This document shows, one piece after another, positions 21,861 to 32,645 of a stretch of 64,000 nucleotides of DNA. The DNA lies in NCBI GenBank assembly GCA_030737835.1, contig CM060849.1, positions 9,818,268-9,882,267 of the forward strand, read 5' to 3'. The notes below the pieces were generated by a model that saw nothing but the letters and a program-made list of their open reading frames with translations, was not told the origin of the DNA and searched no databases. A program made the position numbers and the translations under genes. Each line of letters opens with the position of its first letter. Position 1 is the first letter of the stretch. Source of the DNA: Acorus gramineus. Its lineage: Eukaryota > Streptophyta > Magnoliopsida > Acorales > Acoraceae.

Positions 21861-22516
21861 ATCAAAGCCATATGTGATTGGATCTCGAGCATGTCATGAA
21901 GTGTGCAAGTATGGGAAGAGTTTCTATTTTGGACTTCTATTAGTTTAAGTTATAGTTGAAGATCCTCACCAAAAAAAAAAACTTATAGTTGAAGATTGTG
22001 GGATATCTTATTGGAGATTGCAAAAAACCAAATTGTTATTGGTGATTTGAGCATCATGGTTTCTCATTGTTTATGGTGGTGGTGGTTGAGAGAAGAATGG
22101 AATGGTGGTTAGTATATACCTAAATAAGCCATTAAGAGTTATATTTAAAAAAATAAAAAGTTTGTTATAAAATATTTTTTTATATATTTCTATCATATAT
22201 AAAAGAATTTGGGGTACTTTTATTGTTTAATATTATACAAAAAATATTTTATTATTTATTAATAATCTTTAATTAGGGTGTTAAATAATTAAATATGTGT
22301 AATGATTTTTAAATAGTAAATAACATAATGGTAATAATGTCATTTTAGTTTTTAAAAATATGAACGAAGATAATTTTAAGTATAAAATGACTAATTTGGG
22401 TATTTTCAATACTTGAATTTTTTTTTTTTGTATTTTCCCATGAATATATTAGTAGAGAATTTGTTGGAATCTTTTATTCGATTATTTATAAATAGAAATA
22501 ATGATAATAAAAAAAA
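21861..22516 (-). repeat. Orphan upstream segment of another dirigent locus copy
   Basis: Bases 21870-22090 match 12540-12790 and, reversed, 6780-7080 (words GAGCATGTCATGAA, TTAGTTTAAGTTATAGTTGAAGA, GGAGATTG, TTATTGGTGATTTGAG). Bases 22430-22510 match the 'CATGAATATATTAGTAGAGAATTT' region (in part) of the other copies. It resumes at 23446-23520 after an inserted MULE. No gene body is present. Confidence 0.7.
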
Positions 22517-23436
22517 GGGTCAATTGCCCAAATACCCCTGTAGCCTAACCCCAATATTTCATATGCCCCCACCCTTTGAAAAAAAAAAATTTATCCCTGC
22601 AACAAACACTTAATTTTTTTTTTTACCCTCCTCTCTTTAATTCCCTCAACACCAAAAAATCACAGTTTTTCCATGTAAATACATGTATGTTTTCTGTAAC
22701 TTATAAAATACAAAATGTAATTTCTGTAAATATTATCTGTAAGTGCATTATTATGCATGTCATGTAAAAATTGTAACTTGTAAAATACTAGAGAAACATA
22801 TGTTAATGCATAACACCTGAAAATATTTTATCACAAACATCCAAGCACTTGAATTCATCGAATGTTTGCATTCCGACATTCTTTTCCTACCCTAATGAAC
22901 TGAGATGTTATATTTCCTCGGATCATCTTCGTGCCATTTTGGCTAAAATCGACTCTATTGTTACACATTCGAGTTAGCAAGCGTACATCATTAAGAAGAA
23001 AGCGTAATTTAAACTATATTAGAGATGCAACAATTAGTCAAACACTCAAATAAATCAAATACCAATAAGTGTGTACTTCATGACAATATAAGAACCACAT
23101 ATATATATTAATGTTATGTGCATTAATGTATGTTTCTCTAATGTTTTACAAGTTACAATTTTTACATAACATAATAATGCATTTACAGATAATATTTATA
23201 GAAATTACATTTTGTGTTTTTCAAGTTAGAGAAAACATGTATGCACTTACAGGGAGAAACAACGATTTTGTAGGGCTAAGGGAATTAAAGGATGAGGGTA
23301 AAAAAAAAATTAAGTGTTTGCTATAGGGGTAACAAAAAATTAGGTGTTTGCTGTAGGGTACAAAAAAAAAATTTCAAAAGGTGAGGGCACATAAAATATT
23401 AGGGTTAGACTATACGGGTATTTGAGCAATTGACCC
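22517..23436. mobile_element. MULE-type element with ~290-bp inverted repeats, TSD TAAAAAAAA
   Basis: The ends are GGGTCAATTGCCCAAATACCC and, reversed, GGGTCAATTGCTCAAATACCC. Inverted similarity extends inward about 290 bases on each side. Exact 9-base repeats TAAAAAAAA lie at 22508-22516 and 23437-23445. A central unique part (22810-23100) has no recognisable coding. The 22413-22767 and 23111-23326 frames belong to the inverted repeats. Confidence 0.85.
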
Positions 23437-23598
23437 TAAAAAAAACCTCCAACCTTTTTGCCAATCCAAGCCGTGCAAGTCACCCTCCACCAACACCAAT
23501 AAAAATAAGAAACTTGGGCTGCCCGAACTTTTATTTTTTGGTTGACTGTTATTTTTACAGTCGTAATTAAAACTAGGACTACACATACATTTTCTTTA

Positions 23599-24141
23599 GG
23601 GAAACATCCAAATAACCCCTACAAACTTCCTGAAATTCATACAACCCCCTAAATTTTCCTAAACTCCATATAATCCTCCTGAAAACACCTATATAAATCA
23701 AAATAACCCCATGAGTTAAAACTTTCATTCACAAAATGAAGAATATTCTGCGAATATTCTGAGTGGTTAACCCTCGTTAAAAACACAGTATATCAAAAAT
23801 CTCATACAATTTGTTAAAAAAAAAAGTGAAAAACCATCTATATATGATTATTTTACCTCTCTGGATAGATTATAAAACCCCACTGAGGGGGCAAAATCGT
23901 CATTTACAGAATATTTTGTATTTTTAACACATTGTAAGGGGTTATTGATATATTATGTTTTCAATCAGGGTTAATCAATCAGAATATTCGCATAATAATC
24001 TAAATCTGTCAATGAAAATTTAACTGATGGGGCAATTTGGATTTACATAAGTATTTTTCAGGGGGTTATATAGACTTGAGGAAAAGCCCGAGGGTTATAT
24101 GGATTTCAAGTAGTTTATAGGGGATTATTTAGATTTTTTAT
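23599..24141. mobile_element. Foldback MITE family A, copy 2 (9-bp TSD, one mismatch)
   Basis: It is collinear with 5497-6031 throughout (GGGAAACATCCAAATAACCCC at left, GGGATTATTTAGATTTTT at right). Flanking 9-mers are TTTTCTTTA (23590-23598) and TTTTTTTTA (24142-24150), differing at one base. It has no coding capacity. Confidence 0.8.
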
Positions 24142-24219
24142 TTTTTTTTATAAATAGTAAACGTTATCTAATGAGGTATATGCTTTTGATATCCCAGTTT
24201 GCAGTCTCTTATAGTGTGA

Positions 24220-24690
24220 GAGTGCCCTTTTCTAAATAGCATTAATACACTCAGTGCATTTTGTATCTCTGTCTGCAATCTCTTACAATGTGATAGCATA
24301 GATTTGCTATCACAGTATATGGGCTCTACACAATACATAAAGCTATAATTTTTTATTATTTTTCATTTAAAAATATACTAATAAATCTTAGGGTGTGTTT
24401 GGTTGCGCGATTGCAAAATTGATTCTGCAGGAATCTGCGATTGCAAACTGATTCTCCAGGAAGCTCACTTTCTCAGCTTTTTGAAATCGCAGCTTTTGGG
24501 CACTATTTGCCTGAAATCTGTGTGCAGGAAGCTGCTACAGTAAAACTGTTTGGTTGCACGATTGTAAACGCAGCTTCCTGCAATCGCAATCGCAGTGCAA
24601 TCGCGCAACCAAACGCACCCTTAGTATACACTTCAATGCTTATAATAGCATTTACTTTAATATAAGAGGATATTTTTCTAGAAAAAAAAT
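24220..24690. repeat. Interspersed AT-rich repeat copy, split by a Tourist-like MITE
   Basis: The left half (24220-24390) and right half (24621-24690) join as ACTAATAAATCTTA + GTATACACTTCAA, which matches the uninterrupted form at 4040-4070 and 16560-16600. That gives an empty-site proof for the nested element at 24391-24620. Confidence 0.7.
24391..24620. mobile_element. Tourist-like (PIF/Harbinger) MITE, TSD TTA
   Basis: The ends are GGGTGTGTTTGGTTGCGCGA and, reversed, GGGTGCGTTTGGTTGCGCGA, flanked by TTA at 24388-24390 and 24621-24623. The length is 230 bases with no coding capacity. Confidence 0.88.
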
Positions 24691-24829
24691 CAGTGAGGAT
24701 GTATCATTTTCCTTTTCTGAAACCTTCATATGGTGTTATGAGTCTTGGGCCGAGGAGCCTTTGGAAAGGTCCAAGCACCTAAAAGTATTTGGAATCTTGG
24801 ATGATCCGTTGAAACCATCACAAAATATG

Positions 24830-25510
24830 GGGGCGTATATTACCACCCCTTATAATGAGAATCCCACCCGCGTAAAAAATTAAAAAAATATTTTTTGAAA
24901 AACTGCAAACCCACCGCCCATCCGTCTCTGATAGGGGTATTTCGGTCTTTTTTTTTTTTTACAGGCGGACAATGCGTCCCTTCTCGCGGAGGTGGTCAGG
25001 CGAGTGAGGGAGCATTAGCTGATGCGGGTGCTGACATCATGGTGCCGGAGAGGCGGATGACGTGGCGGTGGAGGCGGAGACCAGATCGCCGGAGCTGAGT
25101 CGCTGACGAGGGCATCGGTTTGCTGCGCGGACCGGCCAAGGTTGATGGTGGAGCTGAGCCGGGCGGTGCGAGCGCCGCGGGCGAGGGCGGAGATCGGAGG
25201 ACAGAGCTCAGAGGGAGAGGTAGAGAAAAAGTTGTCGTCGTCATTGTTTCTTCCCCAATCGCCGGTGCCTCCACCCGGCTATCCGTGGCTTCATCTCCCG
25301 CTACCCTTGTTTGTGCCCGTCATTGCCGTCATCGTCGCTTCCTCTCCCGATCTCCGGCGTCTCCTATGCTATTCATCTGCTACTGTCCTTCATTCCCGCG
25401 TCGCCATCTTCTTTGGGCTGGACGGTGGGTTTCCAAGTTTTCCAAAAATATTTTTTTATTTTTTACTTAGGGTGGGGATCTCAATATAAGGGGTGGTAAT
25501 ATACGGCCCA
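24830..25510. mobile_element. Pack-MULE-like element with captured bHLH fragment
   Basis: Terminal inverted repeats of about 93 bases share GTATATTACCACCCCTTATA, AAAAAATATTTTT and AACCCACCG. Perfect 9-base duplications CAAAATATG lie at 24821-24829 and 25511-25519. The interior is strongly GC-rich compared with the surroundings and carries a decayed host-gene fragment (see 24965-25220). The remaining GC-rich part, 25240-25420, was not identified. This is the classic form of a Pack-MULE: Mutator-type ends around captured host-gene sequence. Confidence 0.88.
24965..25220 (+). pseudogene. bHLH transcription factor gene fragment (bHLH30/32/106/107-like)
   Basis: After a pyrimidine tract and acceptor ACAG at 24961-24964 comes ADNASLLAEVVRRVRE, matching the start of the second exon (second helix of the bHLH domain) in this plant subfamily. 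Further on, DAGADIMVP and, in a shifted frame, EADDVAVEAE match the linker. RASVCCADRPRLMVELSRAVRA at 25109-25173 matches the start of the C-terminal ACT-like domain (CCEDRP-type motif). A TAG soon after RVRE and at least two frame changes kill it. The intron tail was captured too, so the copy was made from DNA, not mRNA. The subfamily call rests on motif recognition and should be tested by translated search. Confidence 0.78.
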
Positions 25511-25540
25511 CAAAATATGTCATCACTGATTGAGATAGAG

Positions 25541-26215
25541 TAGTTCTATTTGAGCCCCTCAAAATTGTAAGTAAACCCCTCTTATTAATAAGCCACTCAT
25601 ATTTTTATAACTTAATTTAAAAACCCCTCATATATTAATCTTATTTTTAAGCAATAAGTAAACCCCTCATATATTAATCTTATTTTTAAGCAATAAGTAA
25701 ACCCCTCTTACATCAAACCCTATCTCTTACCCTTCGACGACTACCACAAAAACTCGATTTCTCTCACCGATTCGACTTCTCAACTAACAAAAATAGATTT
25801 TTTATTAATATTTAGTCAATCAAACATATATATATTTTAATTTTTTTGGTGAAAAATAAAATAAACAATTATAAAAAAATTTACATCGACCATATACCAA
25901 AAAAAAAAAATTAAAATCCACATTTATATATATCTATTCAATTTCAATTGAAGCATACATTAATGTTCAGAATTGAGGTCACATTGATGTCCAAATATAA
26001 TTCATCTCTTTTGTAAATACATATATAAATAAATAAATTTAAATGAGACGGATGTTATGCTTATTAAAAGAATCTTAACTAAAGATTTTATTAAAAAATT
26101 ATGTTAGGCTTACTTTTTGGGGGGTGTACTTATTAGGAAAATCTAAATGGATCTTTGATAACAAAATCCATTTAAAAGGAGTTTACTTATAATTTTGAGA
26201 GGCTCAAATAGAACC
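25541..26215. mobile_element. Foldback element, ends GTTCTATTTGAG
   Basis: The left end AGTTCTATTTGAGCCCCTCA and the reversed right end GGTTCTATTTGAGCCTCTCA are inverted copies, continuing through AAAATTxTAAGTAAAC. No target duplication was recognised. It lies 31 bases from the Pack-MULE. The interior is AT-rich with two near-identical 40-base blocks around 25615-25690 ('CATATATTAATCTTATTTTT'). Confidence 0.7.
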
Positions 26216-26735
26216 ATCCATAAAGACAGGCATCGACAATGGGCCGGATTGAGTCGTGCCAGTCAAGCCTATGGAAACATGGCCTATTTGACTAATGGGC
26301 CCATGCTGGGTCCGTAGGGAAAAAAATCAGACCCAGGCCTGTGGCCCTACCCACAGGTAAGGCGTAGGGCCACGGGCTTCAGTCTGAACAAGCCTACCGG
26401 GCTGGGCTGGACCCGGGTGAGCCTGCAAGCCCCATAAACTTTTTTAAATTATTTGGAGACCTTGCCTCAAAAAACATGTAAAAATATAATAATAATTATT
26501 GGGGGCCATCCCCTAAAAAATGTCATGGGAAAGGGGCGCTTCCCTTTCCCTTTAATTTTTGGGGTCTCAGCTGGCCACCTACCACACGCCCCAACATAAC
26601 TTGGAGGGCATTGGACTCTCACCTATCTGGCCCGACAGGCCCAAGTGTTCAGCCTGTGGGTGGTCCTATAGGCTAAACCGAACAGACCTGGATGGGTGGG
26701 CCCATGGACCAGGCCCGGGATTTAACATAGAGTGT
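26216..26735. repeat. GGGCC-rich repeat, no gene
   Basis: Words such as GGGCCxxGCCTG and TGGGCCCATG recur on both strands between 26230 and 26725, in the style of non-autonomous hAT-like repeats. Clear ends were not found. The 62-codon frame at 26559-26747 lies within it and is not protein-like. Confidence 0.4.
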
Positions 26736-29700
26736 TGTTACACTTAGTTAAAAACAGTCTCAAACGTAGTCTCCGCGTCAGCCAGTCCTTTTTGTGCTCC
26801 TCTCTGCTCCACGTAGATTTTGATATTTTTAATCCATGTTAGCTTCTAAAAACAGTGGCCAAAAACGTTTTCCCCCAAAACATCCCGCCCAAAATATGCC
26901 ACAGTGTCGGTGTTGATGTTGTACACCCGACCCTCCTCGTCGGCCGCCATGGACACCACCATCGGTATCTGTCCCGCCTCAAGAACCGCGTGTAGCACCA
27001 CCAGGTTGATCCTGGCTACATTGACGATGAATCCGAGCCCGACTCGATGGTGGCGGGCCGTGCCATGAGCAGGCTTCAATCTGTGCATATGGTGTGCGTG
27101 AGTAGCTAGGTATATGCAACATTGGATGGATCACAAACATACACATTTATTCGATTTCATTATTATTTTAAATGCCGCAAATAACTATCCTAAAGATGAT
27201 ATACTTCAATGCATAGTAAATACATATGGTTTTACATTAAAACACACTTTATTTCAGGATTCATACCTTGAAATGGCTATGCAATCATTTAAAATTTGTG
27301 TACATACATCTTTATGAAATATATGCTTTGTTGTGATTTACATATGCATTTTGGTCCTGGGTTTATACAATGACATATTGAACATTATATTGTTCATTTA
27401 TCTTTACTTCTATTTGTATTTTCATATACATTCATATATTTTTATGAACTTTTTTACATATGCCAGTTTTATAAATATATACTCTTAAAAAATTATAGGT
27501 TATAATGGAGACAATGAACCTTCGTTATTTGAGACTAATACAAGAATATTGATGTCAAGATTTCATAGATGTCAAGAGATGAAGAGATGAAAAATATAAG
27601 TATTAAGATTTAATCGAGATGCAATAACATACGTGTTTTCCTTGTGAAAGTATGCCATATTCTGTGAAGCGTATATTTTGTATGGTTTTCAGTCATAAAG
27701 GTGACTCGTCATTATTGATGATGTTTTAGAAAACGCGAAAGACAAAGTAATAGCAGGAGAAGTCTCCTAGATCCCTTATGCCAGTACTCTGGACACCACC
27801 ACCAAGTTCACAGAAAGTTTTCATATGGAATCACAGGCACACCATTGATAAGAGGAATTTGATAGCGGGATAGAATCATAAATTTTGTTTTTTAATTTTA
27901 AATGTAGTTGTCAATTGTATTAAACAAGGGTATATGTTTCATAAATTCACATCTAAAATAATATCAGAATCATACTTAATCACACAACCATAATACCATA
28001 ACAATCCAAGATAAATATCCACACACACCTAGAGATAACAACGTAATAACATAATCGATTGTCCAAGATAACACATCCATACACACCCAGAGATAACAAG
28101 GTAAACATTCAACACGACATCCTCTGCCGATGAAATGTAGCTTTCACCCCGCAAGGAATTGTACAGCTCAAGTGTGCACTTCTCTTTATCTACAACAAAC
28201 AAGACCTAGTGATTATTGTGGTGAAGGAAAAGTAATATTTTCCACACTCTCTCCATACATATCATTGACGCCTGTTTGATGAGAGATATACTCAACGGCA
28301 AATAGAAATTTACATTGAAATTGGTGGTGACACAAACAATTTTTACAAAATGTGAAATCTTTAAACAAAGATACATACAACAAAGAGGTATATATCCAAT
28401 CAGATAAGCCATGTGAAAAACTTAACAACAAATATATATTTCAATTATGTGTAAAACTTTTAAACAAAGATACATAAAACAAAAAGGTATAGGCTCAAAT
28501 GGACAAGGCAAATGCTTATTATATTGTGGCATCCACTTCACGTTCATGTTCAAACAAAAAATCAATCATATAGTTTTGGAGGTTTTTGAGCTTCGCTATT
28601 AGATCGTGTAATAGGGAACACAAGCTTTTCATTATGAGTCTTTGGCCTATCAGTTTGAAGGATAACCATCTTGATTTTCAATTTTGGTCTTTTTGAGACA
28701 TGGTAGGTTTGTGTTCTCTGTCCCCTTGCTTCATCATTCTTATATCGATCAATCGCCTTCCTTGAATAGAAGCATATGCTAGTGTCAAAGAAGAAATGTC
28801 GCACACCTCAATATATATAGATATATACTTCCTTATCCCATATAAGTTACTCACATGCAACAAATGGTGATAGAATCTAACAAGATAGCATCCGGACGCA
28901 TAAACCTATTATTATTTTGCAACTGTCAAATCATGCTTGAAAGTAGTACATATTGAATATAACTCTTTAGAATAAAAGAACAAAAAAGAGTAACATTTGA
29001 AAAAAAAAAGGGTAAATTAATGCGTAACGAGGTATATACTAAAATAAAATATGTATATACTTTATATGACATAGTATTTGTGTCAATAGATGGTGTATCA
29101 TATAAGCACAACATACTTAATAGCAAATATTAAAAAAACATGATAACAAAGTATATACCATGTGAGTAAATACTTATTAAGCATAACATGCATCAAATGA
29201 TATATTCAAATTAAACAAGATATATAATTCAATGAACATATGATCACATGCTACATGAAATATCTGTGTTACAAACGATAAATATGTCCAACAAAAATAT
29301 GACATATGAAACAATAAAGAAGAGAAAAAAATGATATGCTAAAAAAGGCTAAATAATGCTTCATATAGCTCCTATCGCTATGCATTCTCCTCCAAAGAAT
29401 ATATACATTTTTTAGAACATATGGAGAGACTTCATGAAAGTTTTGATGAGAGCGAAAATCAATGAAAGACATCATAAAAAAGATGTTGATGGGAGGAAAA
29501 AGAGTTATTTTTTTTGGAGAGAGCAAATCAAGCTTGAGAGTGGTGGGGTAGAGGACAAGGGCAAGAACCGTTTGTGTGACAAAGAACATCTCACTGAAGG
29601 GAGGTGAAAACAACAATGAAGGGAAGAGAGATGAGACGATTACGAGAGACAAGGGCGAGGAGAAAATAGTGAGACAACAACATGATTGAAGAGAGAAGAG

Positions 29701-30249
29701 ATGGTGAGGAAGAGAAGGGGGGGGGGGGGGAGTGTATTTGTGTTCATTTTGTGGAAGATTAAAGGACGTGTTTTTTTGGGGAGAGAAATTAAAGAGATTA
29801 AATGGCATTGATATAAAAAGAAAGAACTCGTTACATCAATGTTTTTTGTCAGTCTTCATGTGATCCTTTCATCGATATTTCTCCAATGAGCATGCATACC
29901 GACAAATTGGTGATACAAAATATATACCACATTATCAATGTACATGCTCTTTTATAAAACACGTGCACTTTCATTTCATATTGTTTTGGGATCTGTGATT
30001 CCAGAATACGTGAGAGGGCCCACATGATGGTGTCAGAGACGTCAGATCAACTTTTTGAAATTGTTTTAAATTTCAAACAACAATGATTACTTTATTCAAA
30101 AATATCATTTGGGATTTGAATTTCAAAAAACAATCCACGTCATCAAAGTAAAAATAAAAAATAAAAATCCATGTCATCAGGGGAGAGAGAATGCAGGATG
30201 TTGAAGTGAAGACCGAGTTTTTTTAATGCGTTTTTGTCTGAGTGTAACA
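26736..30249. mobile_element. Candidate large element bounded by inverted TGTTACACTxAG ends
   Basis: TGTTACACTTAGTTAAAAAC at 26736 and its inverted relative TGTTACACTCAGACAAAAAC (reverse of 30230-30249) could be terminal inverted repeats of a 3.5-kb element. No matching target duplication was found, so class and limits are uncertain. Inside are a kinase fragment (26897-27040), coding-like but unidentified minus-strand blocks around 28110-28430 and 28560-28800, and a 14-base G run at 29717-29730. Nothing intact is encoded. The long minus frame at 29269-29808 is low-complexity and not recognised. Confidence 0.4.
26897..27040 (-). pseudogene. N-acetylglutamate kinase gene fragment
   Basis: The minus strand reads VGLGFIVNVARINLVVLHAV, then IPMVVSMAADEEGRVYNINTDTVA. 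This matches the part of plant N-acetylglutamate kinase (arginine biosynthesis, plastid) that runs from LGFVGEV-type sequence to the IP-V-S-AAD-G--YNINADT-A substrate-binding motif. Similarity stops sharply after DTVA, where the family continues with GE-AAALGAEKL, and nothing upstream of LGF is conserved. It is a 48-codon orphan piece in GC-richer DNA beside a possible transposon end, so a captured or transposed fragment is likely. It is not a functional kinase. Confidence 0.75.
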
Positions 30250-30964
30250 TTTTCCTTTAAGATAAGGCCGGAGCCTACTCTGCCTTATGAATGGACGAAG
30301 TCTAGACCCTATGGGCTCTAGTGGGACGGGTCCTATTTAAGGGCTTTGGATCAAATGAAAACCTTTAGATAGAGATGCTAAAAAAAACTCTAATAGGAAG
30401 ACTTATTTTTCAGTCCGCCATGCTTTGAAATTAAAAAAATTTGAAAAGTATATTTATTTTATATTTATTTAATTGAATAATTACATTAAGGTAACACAAC
30501 ATATATATATATTCGAATGAATTTAGGACATTACTTTCTTCAGGACTACAAGAATGACAATGTATTTGATCGTCACTCACAAGAACCAACTAGGTCAAAA
30601 AATAAGAATAACTAACCCTTTATTCCATGTTTGTTTTAAGAATGAATAACCGGCCGGGGTTTGCCAACAATGGGGTATATAAAGATAAAAGATTGGAAAT
30701 AATCTCTGATCCAGGGTAATTAAAATTTTGGCTTCTTAAACTCTTTCTTCTACATCAAAAGTTTAACTTTGATGTAAATGGGTTTTGAGTACTTTACATG
30801 CAATCGCGAGTCGTGACAGAAAAGAAAAAGAACACTGAAACTTGTAAACGTACAGTCCTGGCACATCATGAATTAATTTCTGACATTATGTATCATATTC
30901 TATAATCAAATTGCATGATTCCATAATTAATGGGATCGTCAACTCTCTTTGGGAGAAGAATTTA
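30250..30964. other. No recognisable gene
   Basis: AT-rich sequence with no supported coding region, inverted repeat or RNA gene. Confidence 0.5.
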
Positions 30965-31307
30965 GGGTCCGTTTGAAAACACATATTGAAAAATAGCTTT
31001 TGGAATAAAGCTATTTTTTAAGATGATTTTAGATCTTGACTTTTTTAGGATTTTTTTTTTTAATTCAGGGATCAATATTTGAAAGGAGTTTAATGTTTGG
31101 CAGAGAAAGTTGTTTTTCAATTAAAAAAATAGATTCCGACCAAAAAGCGTTGTTTTTAAGCTTTTCAAAACACAGATTTCGAGGAAAAAATTAAAAGGAA
31201 TCTAGCTTCCGATTCTGTAAAAAAACTGCACTGTTTGGCTACGCGATTTCAACTTTTCACCTTTTTAAAAAACAAAAGCGCGCCCAAACGCGCAGCCAAA
31301 CGAGGCC
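30965..31307. mobile_element. Tourist-like MITE, TSD TTA
   Basis: The ends are GGGTCCGTTTG and, reversed, GGCCTCGTTTGG, with TTA on both flanks (30962-30964, 31308-31310). The outer inverted similarity is short and imperfect, so this is less certain than 24391-24620. Confidence 0.6.
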
Positions 31308-31720
31308 TTAATTTGTCTAAACGGCAAGTTATGATGCATGCTTCGCATGCAAACGTACTGTACAGATTTGATTCAATTTTGGTTCATTGACCCTTCGAAA
31401 AGAATTCAATGGAATGACTAAGAAACAAATATAGAACATGATATATGATTTTGGCGATGGGTTAAGGTTTCAATGATAAAATGTCTAACAATTTTATTAA
31501 TATTTATATTTATCAAAATTACAATAAAAAGTAAGGATTAATGTAATTATAGTCTTTAGGTGAAATAAAATATCTTCATTTTTATTTCAAAATTGAGACA
31601 ACTGTCCATAGTTTATCCTGATTATTTTTTATACCAAACGGAGATAAACTATCATCCTACTCACTTATCCTCATAATTGCCCTTTATCCCACTACTTACC
31701 ACTTGCCAAACCAGCCCTAA

Positions 31721-32217
31721 GACATGATTTGGTGAAGGGATAAATATTTATGATAAATTAACCTAATTTATGGGGATAAAAAAATCATTATTTTCATCGA
31801 GGTTTACATTTAATAATGCATTTTGTTATCTCTATGTTTTGTGTTCTTTTTCTTAACTTTACATTTGGATCACATGATCTAAAAGATGGGATAACTTCAA
31901 AAAAAAATTAAAAATACTAAGTTTACCCTTTTCTATTAATGGGGTATTAATATTGTTGGTTTTGGGAAGTTTTTTGTTTTTGTTTTTTTTTTGGAAAGGC
32001 AGTAATAAAAGTTATATCCATGTTTTACAAAATGCGGTTAAAAATGGGGATAAAGCCTATTCAACATTTTATCTAGAACAAAATATCCTCATTTTCTCTC
32101 TCAAAATACAGAAAATTGTCCATATTTTATCTTTTTTTCTTATGCTACATGGGATAACATATGATTAAACCTAATTATTTCATTATCCCAACTCCTTATC
32201 CTAATGCCAAACTAGCC
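31721..32217. mobile_element. Candidate Tourist-like element, TSD TAA
   Basis: The left end GACATGATTTGGTGAAGGGATAA and the reversed right end GGCTAGTTTGGCATTAGGATAA agree in part. TAA flanks both sides (31718-31720, 32218-32220). The sequence before it (31590-31717) ends in a similar 'TGCCAAACCAGCCC' terminus, suggesting two related elements side by side. The 71-codon frame at 31953-32168 is inside and not recognised. Confidence 0.45.
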
Positions 32218-32645
32218 TAAAAGGTTTTAGTGTTAATTACTTTTGACAATTTAAGATTTAATCAGAAAATTAATAATTTCCTTTTAAAAAAAACACATCA
32301 TGATGAATATGACATGGAAAAACTTTCTCAATACACAATATTTATGAGGAATATATTATCAGTGCATCAATGAAAATATTCATGATTTTAAGCTTCATTC
32401 ATCTCATTGGATGTGTCATTTTCATTAATTATATGAATTTTCTTATATTAACAGCAATGGATCATATTTTCTTTCAGTTACATAAAATTAATATACTTTT
32501 CATAAAGCTCATTTGTAAAAACAAATAATGTATAGCAATGTGGTATTTAAAAAAACAAAAGATAACTTAATTGCTTTTAGAATAGGGATTTGATATTATT
32601 GATATCTATGAATGAAGGAGATAGTCGATCTCACTATTAAGACCG
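32218..32645. other. No recognisable feature
   Basis: AT-rich sequence; nothing supported. Confidence 0.5.

Noticed and set aside
29269..29808. 179-codon minus frame
   Set aside because: Phe/Ser/Pro-rich low-complexity translation that includes a G-run artefact, with no domain. I could not support a gene.
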